In this document: positions 10,501 to 17,039 of the stretch, piece by piece
How positions within the stretch are numbered: position 1 is the first letter of the stretch
Layout of the letters: the number at the start of each line of letters is the position of its first letter
Assembly: GCA_002415785.1 (NCBI GenBank)
Contig: DIAJ01000028.1
Span: 42,956-106,955, forward strand
From: Flavobacteriales bacterium UBA5081
GTDB lineage: Bacteria > Bacteroidota > Bacteroidia > Flavobacteriales_E > Vicingaceae
Direction: 5' to 3'
DNA length: 64,000 nucleotides
Made by a program: the position numbers and the translations under genes
Notes under the pieces: generated by a model
Database searches by the model: none
What the model saw: the letters and a program-made list of their open reading frames with translations, nothing else
Told to the model about the DNA's origin: nothing

Positions 10501-12083
10501 GAGCCAAAGTCTGAAATTGTTTCGGCAATTTGTTCAGAAGTAAATTCTTGAAAAACCCTAAAGCTATTAATGTTTACTCCCCCTACATCTCTAATATTTT
10601 CGATTAAAAGCTCAATTTCTCTATCTTCTACTCTGAAAAAATGCAAAGCAAGTCGATTCCATATATCTACTCCTCTTACAGCAACCATCATACTAGCAAA
10701 TTTTTCAAAGAAACTACCTGCTGAAGCTTCAGTATAAATCTGTGCCGCTAATTGAGATATCTCTACAGTTTTAAAACTTTCAAAATCTGTGTATTCATTC
10801 TCAAGAAATGAAATAAGCTCATTATAATGTAATTGATCTTCCTCCAGCATCAAGTCGCTCATTTCAGAAAAAGCCCCTTCTCCACTTGCGTAGAAATTTG
10901 CATATTCTTTTAAACTATTTGCATACTCTATAAAGAACGGGGAATCATTTGTTAAACTCTCCAAATCTGATTGAATTGCCTGAGCAGTTTTAATAGTGAA
11001 TTGCTCGTAGCTCACTCCTTCAGAAGTATAATAATTCCAGATTTCTTGAATAACGTTTCGGTATCCGAATGATACCGCTTGTAAATAAGAAGACCAATTT
11101 GACATAAGGCTATTTAGTTTAAGGGTTCCCACAATTAATACGGCAGAATTAGATACCTCGCTGCCGCAACTATTACTAACAACACAATCGTAATTTCCTG
11201 TATCTGACTTAACTGTATTACTTAAAACAAGAGAGTTTGATGTAGCTCCACTGATATCTACTCCATCTTTTCTCCACTGATAGCTCAACGGTGTATCACC
11301 ACTTGCAGTAACTTGGAAAGTATGTTCTCCATCTACCGAAATTTCTGCTGAACTAGGTTGGTTCGTAATCTCAACTTTTTCTTTTACAGTTAGGCTTGCT
11401 GATTGACTTGTCCGGTTTAATCCAGTTGAAATGCCAACTACGCAATCATAACTTCCTACATCTTGTGAATCTACATTCGAAATGTTTAAGCTACTAGAAG
11501 TAGCACCTCCTATATTTGAGCCATTTTTTCTCCATTGATAACTAATTGTTCCACTACCGCTAGCACTTATTGAAAATGTTGCATTTCCTTCCTCACAAAC
11601 ATTTTGATTTGAAGGTTGAGAAGTAATTTGAAGCATATTTACCAATGTATTAACATACTCACCGATGCTCATTAAGAATTGCTCCCAAAATCCGGGGATT
11701 TCATAAATGCTCGCAGCTCTTATATTAATTTCAAGTTCGGCAAATTGCTCTATAGTTAAGCTCGGAGAAAATTCACTTACAATAAAAGTAATGTAATATT
11801 CAGCTTTAGAAGAGAATTGCTCAGAGAAATCAGTCCAATCACCACTTGTTGATGCTATCTCTCCAAGCCAAGTAGATAACGACAAAACAAATGGGTGCGA
11901 TTGGTTTAAAACATCTTGCAGTAAACCTGCATCAATTCCGCCTCCTAGAAATGACGACTCAAAGTTTTCATAATCACTATATCCAAAATCATTAATCATT
12001 AACTCACCAAATGAGTCAGCCATTTCACTTTCATTCGGTGGAAAAATGGCGATAAAGTCGTTCCATTCTGCTGTTTGTGCCAT
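1506..12083 (-). CDS. TcA-like giant toxin subunit with two Ig-like domains
   Basis: This 3525-residue protein has the layout of TcA, the pentameric pore and receptor-binding subunit of Tc insecticidal toxins. A VRP1-like segment (CQCDDCKSGVSPLAYLVDL) lies near residue 900. A helical segment typical of TcA (FIARYHIKRKRFDEAKKYF) lies near 2470. Long amphipathic helices at about 2865-3145 fit the pore-forming channel. The last 330 or so residues (containing IDYSSIADILITIEYEAL) look like the TcB-binding domain. Unusually, residues 151-234 and 237-318 are two Ig-like domains, each with a YQWRK tryptophan motif and a Y-D-C-V-V strand. There is no signal peptide. It is followed at once by the TcB-like gene. 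The family is clear; target host and cargo cannot be read from this sequence. Confidence 0.92.
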   Translation of the reverse strand: MAQTAEWNDFIAIFPPNESEMADSFGELMINDFGYSDYENFESSFLGGGIDAGLLQDVLNQSHPFVLSLSTWLGEIASTSGDWTDFSEQFSSKAEYYITFIVSEFSPSLTIEQFAELEINIRAASIYEIPGFWEQFLMSIGEYVNTLVNMLQITSQPSNQNVCEEGNATFSISASGSGTISYQWRKNGSNIGGATSSSLNISNVDSQDVGSYDCVVGISTGLNRTSQSASLTVKEKVEITNQPSSAEISVDGEHTFQVTASGDTPLSYQWRKDGVDISGATSNSLVLSNTVKSDTGNYDCVVSNSCGSEVSNSAVLIVGTLKLNSLMSNWSSYLQAVSFGYRNVIQEIWNYYTSEGVSYEQFTIKTAQAIQSDLESLTNDSPFFIEYANSLKEYANFYASGEGAFSEMSDLMLEEDQLHYNELISFLENEYTDFESFKTVEISQLAAQIYTEASAGSFFEKFASMMVAVRGVDIWNRLALHFFRVEDREIELLIENIRDVGGVNINSFRVFQEFTSEQIAETISDFGSEDSYRDFLAETLIQTAKLTYQNFGEGDQNADIWDQFIIAFPELKQPAIEFLRDEGDLDTVYQLSNMEVSGLRALFTIEFFNLFSNSYLNAIAKVAEKVSIQYRFIGQLVKNNAESTPLSSWQVHAIDLNDAEYGEYNLGTSNTNNKGYFEVYFWTYTELSSTYQLDFTLINPETGQEVEQSKNFDPNDPKTPVVFSIDVNVIVDSALLSLVESLDENIDLTDLSAYLSSNELDTLEDVRKFGGLATKGDLPAGTDTVAARLDSHANLELIKGEKEQNNYIAENSELIDNGFTSVRKISATSRHDFVKKAKVVFSKTGNTGQYSAGKAYEQAGGLMGFVKDKLTGGETNNFKDYETDPDIQAALRGLIEDPCQCDDCKSGVSPLAYLVDLINYTLRNVKVVEEDPESYSSLNLSDLQQMFKHPFADLPLECNSLNENVCQIRVCIEVLWTQLFNGTTITGSNDLTTADDLKNIRLRTYELLLTELGTSYEEMRKMRVAPLEERIKFASRIGIPEEKLNEFILDHSSTNDQINDVILEELFGYRDTTRNYKTVDQANALVETPKSKLEIYKENYLKEQFHNEDFPSRPYTEELGLPIIDPDIVSPDDFRNPDPNDNPFGLWQQRFDFLSYAANELSKHKKVLSTFPKSQKIIGKGIPPSETLPDNVDVIGADGVTVGLTPIKKEYQPNGETVYTVDEKPPSLLQSDSLLTIDGSTFEQGGLVIFDLSTDYEDEGIPSRKSIFSRMQETFTYNGTDYTPWEFPSGVNHEDYFDTFYSNLRNHQSYNTTVSAIMSAFSLEEDEFLRLYAFYEKNKIANGSDDAPMLTDEEWGEVIDILLVAIKRSLYDEWTNEESTLLSGEALRLGPKHFWQSVTSPLVGQSPFPIHDNYFLQSNAVPLIDPELVNKNELPDITAGSEGISLYNSRKSDIASAKSDIRSERASNESKSDNGFGDLMEYVYGTDLHNAIEDTNADLESNDPNVYYQAEQKIIYEYYLSVEQFTELIKVREKASEVDPANQPTDDEWEALYGDLLTPYKIINLYPGWLSHEASNFYASNNLTWKLRKATLPKWRANVKIRNKWKDELSFQSRQPIIDPYLINPVFIKDIGEGRTTLSSTNRALQLWDDRRDAMETVRTSTLTAIDGANLLDAINSKIETILLVTIDNFLLIKDQQEAGVNVRLRLAQLGLSFETFERLYNLRALAESQGDNAFTEAEKTDFANILTDIYKKQFFGEWNEEERIDNDLNATVPFALSVDYFREMPMQPIDFPPKVEEDDPRYLFDSREFKKWKNRLESRSDILQLNKEEIQRALKNTQKVVLVPTRDALIRHLAGEKSMTFEETQDYINRNLLISSEMECCSPTTRVTQAIEALQILLWGMYNQVILDEEVTENIELQAPDFENEWKWLGSYATWRAAMFVQLYPENLMLSELLPQKTSLMVESLEKLKSLQNDGSDESVKDIYISHFNKIEDYGNLIVKGTCILESKGKLIQRNDSFSESDLGGEIENESYFIIAQSSATSRYYIQELKKKKSTSIILESDWLSAPPDLTGEFKGLSTFKTNSQSIITIFTLNIVDETSILDCIIYDVNTNNWTINDSIKIPNKVKEIEVFVDQSDNPNISPTALIFGVQENGNRYYMKAYEFQVDNDPIEIDKISATCSLWNEMMDAYTDDSTWSYEKDGQNFYRLAPAAIKTPLYPKYFYYDHYLDEFILIAYIKEFTGLYYKSIDGFIYPEPEEFDNKWVKWILTGKQYVKRSSGVTNLTNPTATWKKYNFVKYGSNFDESSEILPILIDDSSEIKNILLEKKTAEINEFEEGRYYIANVPGQGMNMSIGFNPLSGIKPLYHLYNEMDDKYITGEFGQGLSLFKLKHKSGSFFKTIYEVDNNLFNIYSISKLELHRFNIGNLSNKIFHISELNLFFQNKSSQLEHIGSKKSVIRIVNEFFYDLPLFIARYHIKRKRFDEAKKYFSIVYDFEENVPIYYRIKDNISAIKIDDNWAESPLNPHDIAASREGTLKRSFYLQLIDYFISYANHEFSRDTVESIARARQLYYEAQDLIDLVQSNLPDCEITYDIPFDNGTETYIRNYWTRVKGDLLNVQTEAARQSLISQIDNRWNDIDGSTDMEKMIDIDQLIQSAIEANPSSLSLNSQVAQIEQKLDSATLLVAGNDSSGSSAKSIATKTGKKFESAILETTGFKETTIEATEIDMGFLENKGASMLEQEGREATFEELYTQDPVNPDTDGTYGEKSKKEPEKILQLNFRQHSDIKIGTPMFCVAHNPIVKAFELHVKMNLYKIHNCMNISGIQRSLSPFAAPTDSTTGVPFIGVDGFISTGGLPIQQASPYRYDFLIERSKELINISQNIESAFLTSLEKLDEETYSLIRAKQDIETAKATVKLQDLRIDEAEGGIKLAELQTGRAEIQVDGLSDMIASGLNEYEARMLGLYQQLLGFNIQAIVGGSMIQTSNLTFAAMNAAEGNPIEALTKSVGTAVATILGAAGIALQTANQINSAKAQKLINTSAIRAAQARREQEWNYQRSIALQDVKIGRQQEKLAQDRLRIVNQEKEISLLQQDHNEATLDFLLNGQFTNKALYEFMVDVLEKVYSYFLQEASAMAKLAKNQLAFERQKNIPDFIQGDYWVVNEENSHSANSNENAPDRKGITGSARLLQDIYRLDQYAQQTDDRKHRLTKTISLSTLAPYEFQQFKESGLITFATDMELFDRDYPGHYLRLIKKVDVSVIALVPPIDGVKASLSGLGLSRVVTGGPLFQEQSIRRNPETMTLSSANSDSGLVPLEQENKLLRPFEGSGVEMFWEFRMERGANPNIDYSSIADILITIEYEALNSFDYKARVVSRLNESDTYEAMLPISFRQNLPDQWFDLMNPDQTTSPFSVSFNIERDNFPINMADVVMNRILVYFPQKDDDRKLIKIASFSYADTEEAKLIDLVNDEAVNAEYRVSATGLPVDGKFTIALEDTIALRNMIEEEKLSDVLMVISFSGTTPKYNL

Positions 12084-12393
12084 AATAAATCTATTTGTCG
12101 TTATAATGGAAATGCATACATCAACTTAGATGAATTACATTCTTAATTTTTTTAAAAGAACCAAAGATTAGCTAAGGATTTAGACTAATACTTAGTTTAA
12201 AATTACTTGTATACTACAGGTGATTTTATGTCTATATAAAACTACTTAGCTTGTGAAATATTATGCTAAATGAATTTTTAACATATTATTAAATCTTATA
12301 AGTAGTTTAATAAATGAATATTACCCAAAAGTAAAGGAAGGTTTTAATAAAAAAATACCGAAATTTGAGTATTTTTTATGTATTTTATTATGG
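12084..12393. other. AT-rich intergenic region upstream of the TcA gene
   Basis: These 310 bases lie between the TcA start and the recombinase stop. They must hold the promoter of the toxin operon, but I found no perfect TANNTTTG box with a correctly spaced -33 element on the minus strand. The closest is a TAATCTTTG with one extra base, around 12157-12165. The right end carries the recombinase terminator. No gene is visible. Confidence 0.5.
12350..12377 (-). terminator. Intrinsic terminator of the recombinase gene
   Basis: A 9-bp perfect inverted repeat (AAAAAATAC at 12350-12358, GTATTTTTT at 12369-12377) with a 10-base loop ends in a T-run on either strand. It sits 17 bases beyond the stop of the recombinase gene and would also insulate the toxin operon. 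Confidence 0.6.
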
Positions 12394-13224
12394 TTATAGC
12401 ACAACTTTATTCTCATACAGTTTATCTAACGAATTAACACATGATTTTAATTCGGTTTTTGCAGCTTTAATATATCTAAATGTCGAGTAAAAACTCTTAT
12501 GACCTAATATCTTTTGAATTGTAAACAGATTTTCGCCTTCTTCTGTTAGCATGGTTGCAAATGAATGTCTGAAAGTATGAGGTGTTATGGTTTCTTTGGT
12601 ATTTAGAACATGCTTTGCATTTCTAATAATTCTATTTACTGTAGCTCTGCACATTGGTTTCTCTTTATTTCTAGCGTAGAATATGAAGTCCTTTGGAGTA
12701 TATTGCTTGTAATAAGCCTCTAACTGTTCTAACATCATTGGACTTAAAGGAACATAACGATCTTTTTTACCTTTACCTCTATCAATCCTAATTGTCATTC
12801 GAGCTTCGTTTATATGCTGTCTTTTTAAAACAGTACACTCCCCTACTCTAATTCCTGTGGAATATAGCAGTTGGATAATTATTTGATCTCTAAATTTGGG
12901 AAGGGATTCAATGAATTGATAAACCTGCTGTGGTGAAAGTACAAAAGGAACCCTAGTCGGAATTCTTGGACTTCTCAACTGTTTCACTCGTTCAGGAGTT
13001 CTTAGAATGTTACAGTAGAAATAAGTGAAACTAGCTATTGCTAGATTGATCTTATTTGGGCCAAAATGCTTTGTTGTGGCAAGGTAATAAAGATAGTTTT
13101 CAAGTTGTTCTTCTGAAATGTTTTTTGGGCTGCATTGAAAATAACAACAGAGATGATTGATCTCTTTGACATAGTTCTCAACTGTATATTTACTGTAATT
13201 CCGATATGAAAGATGCTTTCGCAT
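12394..13224 (-). CDS. Tyrosine recombinase / site-specific integrase
   Basis: A 276-aa XerC/D-sized phage-integrase family protein. The N-terminal SAM-like core-binding domain covers about residues 1-85. The catalytic domain shows the full set: R126 (STGIRVGE), the beta-hairpin lysine in GKGKKDRYVPL (about 150-160), H216 and R219 (HTFRHSFA), H242 (LGHKSF) and the nucleophile Y251 (FRYIKAA). It is therefore probably active. It stands alone, ends in its own terminator, and separates the Tc toxin from the defence genes, which suggests it moves or once moved the neighbouring island. Short integrases like this are also common as accessory enzymes of transposons. No attachment site could be assigned. 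Confidence 0.9.
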   Translation of the reverse strand: MRKHLSYRNYSKYTVENYVKEINHLCCYFQCSPKNISEEQLENYLYYLATTKHFGPNKINLAIASFTYFYCNILRTPERVKQLRSPRIPTRVPFVLSPQQVYQFIESLPKFRDQIIIQLLYSTGIRVGECTVLKRQHINEARMTIRIDRGKGKKDRYVPLSPMMLEQLEAYYKQYTPKDFIFYARNKEKPMCRATVNRIIRNAKHVLNTKETITPHTFRHSFATMLTEEGENLFTIQKILGHKSFYSTFRYIKAAKTELKSCVNSLDKLYENKVVL

Positions 13225-13310
13225 GCTTTCGATGATTTCGAAATCTCTCCCTAGATATGTTGTTGCTTTTTTATCATTTTTTTAATCTATAAAATAGAGC
13301 TAAAAAATCA

Positions 13311-13330
13311 AGAAAGAAAGAAAGAAAGAA
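13311..13330. repeat. Tetranucleotide microsatellite (AGAA)x5
   Basis: Five perfect AGAA units in tandem, 87 bases upstream of the recombinase start and in its likely promoter region. Slippage here could change promoter spacing. Five units is short, so activity is speculative. Confidence 0.75.
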
Positions 13331-13493
13331 GCTTCTGGCACTCTGATCAAATAGGGAAGTATGTTACTATTAAAGTAAAAAACAAAGTTCCCTTTAATGA
13401 ATTACTAAGCATATATCCTTTCATAGCTCTAGCCGACTCGCATTTCTTACAGGCTTGCGCTTTTCAAAACCTTATTTAACATAATATTGCAAA

Positions 13494-15068
13494 TCAAAAT
13501 AATGGTTTAACTTTAGGTTCATTAGTGTCTTTTTCATCGACTATAATTACTTTCAGATCCCTTAAGTTCTCCTTCGTTTGTTCCGAAATTTGTTCTAAAC
13601 ATCCTATACATAGTAATTCTTCAGCCCTACTAAAAGCAACATAGCCTATTCTTGGATAATCGGTGTCCTCCCTCCCCCTTTTTGTTGCACGAGTGGGTTG
13701 ATCTGTTGTAAGCCAAAGTTTTAATTCCTCTTCTGTTTTTGCAATTGCTAAAACTGCTTTTGCCTCTAACCCTTTCACTTGGTGTATATTTCCAACCAAA
13801 GTGAATTCCTTAAAATCAGTACTCTCTACTCTATATTTAAGACCATTTATTTTAATGGGAATCCCCGTTTTAACTGTAATTCCAAATTTCTCTGTAATAA
13901 ATTCTAGAAATGAAGTTTCATTCGTAATTCTACCGTCACTCAATGCAATCATTGTTTCAACACAATATTGTCTCAGTTTCATATTACTGCAATCATTTTT
14001 TTCACAAAACTCAGACTGGGTTAATTGGGCAGATGAGAGAATAGTATCTTTAATGGCATTCAACGGTGTAATAGCTCCATTTTGGTTTGGAGATACATAT
14101 CTACCTTCCAATACACTCTCAATACGTCTTATTACATCATTTTTTTTAGCAATTATGCAACGATCATTTTCTTGTATATCAAGGTCTTCACAAATTGCAA
14201 TAAAACAATCAACAATTGGTTTTGTATCAGCATGTTCATCTACAAACATAATGTCATGTCCTTCATCGTTACAATGCGGTAATTGTTCGAATAAATCAGC
14301 ACCGTATTGGCGCTTATTAAAATTATTAAGGAAAGTTGTAATTTTCTTAGAACATCTTCGGTTTGTTTGATTGATGGATAAATCATATACGTTTGTCCCT
14401 GCAGCTCTAAGTATTGGTATCCGTGTGTAATTCTTAATACTAGAATCAAAACTGGTTATGTATTGTTCTGGATCACCTACAATATATATATATGTTTTCT
14501 TCTGCTTTCTAATAATCTCCAAAACTTCATAAACTTTATTATTGGTATCTTGAAATTCATCAATGAACAAATACTGTAGCCTATTTGCAACTAATTCAGC
14601 AATTTCCTTTTTTGCCATTGATTTAGTAGCAATATTTAAAGATTGATCAAAAGATACATATCCCTGTTTATTTAAACTTTTTCTTATTCTTGATTTTACA
14701 ATTCCGACTTCTTCTTTAGAGAATGTTTTGCCACTATTTTTTTTATATTGTTCAAATACATCATCCAATTGACATTGAATAAACCGTTTCTCCTGACCCA
14801 CTTCTTCTTCAGAAAAAGAACCGAACGGAATTACAATAAACCGATTCATAAAAGCATGAATTGTTCCTATAAATAGATTCTCAGGTATTCTTATTTTCTT
14901 GGAAAGTCTTTTTCTAATATTATTAGTGGCAGAATTAGTATAGGTTATAACAACCATGTATTTAGCTGGAGATAAATTTGGTAATGCTTCAATTATGGTT
15001 TCAACCATATTATGAGTTTTACCCGCCCCCGGACCTGCTATTACTAATTTGGGTTTTGGGCTAGGCAT
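13494..15068 (-). CDS. UvrD/Rep-type superfamily 1 helicase, GajB-like
   Basis: A 524-aa SF1 helicase-like ATPase. Walker A is AGPGAGKTH (residues 11-19), the Walker B/DEAD-like motif is FIDEFQDTN (168-176), and motif III is VGDPEQ (197-202). Near the C-terminus there is a motif V (VKGLEAKAVLAI) and a motif VI (RIGYVAFSRAEE). It starts 8 bases inside the end of the OLD nuclease gene, so the two are translationally coupled. An OLD ATPase-TOPRIM nuclease followed directly by a small UvrD-like protein is the Gabija anti-phage arrangement (GajA then GajB), in which GajB is the DNA-end-sensing partner. Length is close to known GajB proteins (about 490-530 aa). It is the last gene of the six-gene unit. 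Role assigned by motif and context. Confidence 0.85.
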   Translation of the reverse strand: MPSPKPKLVIAGPGAGKTHNMVETIIEALPNLSPAKYMVVITYTNSATNNIRKRLSKKIRIPENLFIGTIHAFMNRFIVIPFGSFSEEEVGQEKRFIQCQLDDVFEQYKKNSGKTFSKEEVGIVKSRIRKSLNKQGYVSFDQSLNIATKSMAKKEIAELVANRLQYLFIDEFQDTNNKVYEVLEIIRKQKKTYIYIVGDPEQYITSFDSSIKNYTRIPILRAAGTNVYDLSINQTNRRCSKKITTFLNNFNKRQYGADLFEQLPHCNDEGHDIMFVDEHADTKPIVDCFIAICEDLDIQENDRCIIAKKNDVIRRIESVLEGRYVSPNQNGAITPLNAIKDTILSSAQLTQSEFCEKNDCSNMKLRQYCVETMIALSDGRITNETSFLEFITEKFGITVKTGIPIKINGLKYRVESTDFKEFTLVGNIHQVKGLEAKAVLAIAKTEEELKLWLTTDQPTRATKRGREDTDYPRIGYVAFSRAEELLCIGCLEQISEQTKENLRDLKVIIVDEKDTNEPKVKPLF

Positions 15069-16971
15069 TAGTTGAAGATTTGGGTCGCTCTAGGAAATCA
15101 AAACCATCAATAATATACTTTGGAACAACAAAATCATCGTGTTTTCCTGAATCGAGTGTTACCATTAATTCATAAGCGAAAGAAGATTTATGTTTTTCGA
15201 TAAGCCCAAAAAATGCTTCAACATCAATTAAATCACCATCATTTAAACTTTCTACATAAACTTTACCAGAATTGGGTCTAACTTTTTGAATTACTAACTT
15301 CAAGCATTTAGCACCATTTCCATCTTTATTAGCTTCAATCAGATCTTTTTCAAAGGTTGAAAGTGTAGTCTTTTGAACATCTATTTGACTTACATCATTG
15401 TAATCCTTAATCAGATCATCCGCTCTGTTTTCAGTTTTTGTGCCTGTATCACTATCAGTTAATACAAGACATTTTTGAAAATAACCATTCTTCACAATTT
15501 CAAGAAAATTTCGAAAAGCAAGACCATTTACATTAATGAGACAAATACTTTTTGCCTCCATTGTTTTTCTAAAGTGTAGTTTATGTAACGCAGGTATCAC
15601 TAACTGCTCCGAAATACCTTCTACCAATAGAATCTTCCGAGAATAAAACATATTAGTGTTTATAGCATCGAAATACTTTTTGAGATATTTTAATTCTTTC
15701 GCTTTTTTACTTGTGAATCCACCTAGAACATAATGTGTTTCAACCTTATTACCCTCTTTATACAATGCTACAGTATTGTCAAAATCAATTTTGGTCGTTA
15801 TATGTGTGGAATGTGATGTAATTATTACTTGAAGATCCTTTCTGGTTTCTTCGGCTTTCTCATCTTTCATCAAGTTTTCAAAATTTTGAGCAAGATGATT
15901 CTGTAAATTTGGATGTAAATGAGCCTCTGGCTCTTCAATACCTACTACGCGCCAATAGACTTTCTTCGATTGATTACTGTCCTCTAAGTAAGAGAGCATT
16001 AAAGACATAAATAACAAATTGTTTCGGCCAGTGCCATTATAGTCTATCAAAGTTGCCCCGGAACCATATATTAAACTCAACTTCTTTAGCAAATCCGAGA
16101 CATTCGGCATTGAAAAAAGAAAGTCTACTAAGTTATTCTCATCTTCCGTTTCTAGGGAAATTTTGTCGAGTTGAGTAGATATACCCGCTTTAATATCCTG
16201 CAAGGCTTGATTGTTGTCAATTGCTGATTGTAGGTTAGCTAACTCTGCTTTCAATTCTTGGTACTCAATTTCCTCCTTTGAATTAAGAACTCTAAATAAT
16301 AATCTTCCATTACTACTTGCGCTCAATTCCCTTTTAGCATCTCTTAATGCATCGAGTAATTCAAATTTTAGTTGATTAAGATGATAGTTACTTGCTTGAC
16401 TGCCTCCTTCTTCTCCTCCCGAAATGCCATAATAATATTTAGAAATCGGAAAATTGATAAGATTCAACTTTTCGTTTTTACCTAAACTTTCATATACGGA
16501 TTTGCCTTTATCAGCAATAAATTTTGTAATAAATCCTCTTTGTTCCGTTACATCTTCTACAGAATTGAAGTTTGAAATAGGACTAAAGTTATATGTCAAT
16601 TTAGCCTCAGAGAAAGCACCACTTTCGCTTTGAGCGCACATCCAGTCGCCTATAACTGAACTTTGTTCAGGTGTCCAATCTTTTAAAGTTGCCTCTACTC
16701 TTATACTTGGATATTCAATTTCATCAGGAGTAATACTAAAATCTAAAATCTGTTCTTTTAAGCTTTTAACTATATCTGTATTAATATCAGACGTCTCTAA
16801 TGATCTCTTTTTGAAAAATGAGACATCTTGACTAAAAATTAAACCAATAGCATCTAATAAATTTGACTTGCCAACATTGTTTTCACCTATTATTAAGGTT
16901 AATGGTTTTAATTCAATTTCAAACTCCTTAAAGTTCCGATAGTTTTCAATTTTCAGTTTTGAAATATACAT
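15061..16971 (-). CDS. OLD-family ATPase-TOPRIM nuclease, GajA-like
   Basis: A 636-aa overcoming-lysogenization-defect type protein. Walker A is GENNVGKSN (29-37). An ABC-signature-like GTGRNNLL lies at 313-320, Walker B in GIEEPEAHLHP (344-354), and an H-loop TSHSTH at 385-390. The C-terminal TOPRIM nuclease domain has its glutamate at E451 (ILLVEGISEQL) and the DxD pair D505/D507 (LVLTDSDTG). In Gabija, GajA is a nucleotide-sensing DNA nickase held in check by ATP. A 68-base gap separates it from the upstream HEPN-like gene; it overlaps the helicase gene by 8 bases. The 50-60 extra residues compared with the founding GajA are within normal variation. A stand-alone class 2 OLD nuclease is the alternative. 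Confidence 0.87.
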   Translation of the reverse strand: MYISKLKIENYRNFKEFEIELKPLTLIIGENNVGKSNLLDAIGLIFSQDVSFFKKRSLETSDINTDIVKSLKEQILDFSITPDEIEYPSIRVEATLKDWTPEQSSVIGDWMCAQSESGAFSEAKLTYNFSPISNFNSVEDVTEQRGFITKFIADKGKSVYESLGKNEKLNLINFPISKYYYGISGGEEGGSQASNYHLNQLKFELLDALRDAKRELSASSNGRLLFRVLNSKEEIEYQELKAELANLQSAIDNNQALQDIKAGISTQLDKISLETEDENNLVDFLFSMPNVSDLLKKLSLIYGSGATLIDYNGTGRNNLLFMSLMLSYLEDSNQSKKVYWRVVGIEEPEAHLHPNLQNHLAQNFENLMKDEKAEETRKDLQVIITSHSTHITTKIDFDNTVALYKEGNKVETHYVLGGFTSKKAKELKYLKKYFDAINTNMFYSRKILLVEGISEQLVIPALHKLHFRKTMEAKSICLINVNGLAFRNFLEIVKNGYFQKCLVLTDSDTGTKTENRADDLIKDYNDVSQIDVQKTTLSTFEKDLIEANKDGNGAKCLKLVIQKVRPNSGKVYVESLNDGDLIDVEAFFGLIEKHKSSFAYELMVTLDSGKHDDFVVPKYIIDGFDFLERPKSSTNA

Positions 16972-17039
16972 AATTCATCAATTAATTTTAAAGCTAAAAA
17001 CTTTCATATAGTTTGTATGCTGGGCGTATTTTAAAAAGT

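Noticed and set aside
13801..14370. 189-aa plus-strand frame opposite the UvrD-like gene
   Set aside because: The minus-strand frame has all helicase motifs; the plus-strand peptide is a shadow with odd hydrophobic composition and no motif.
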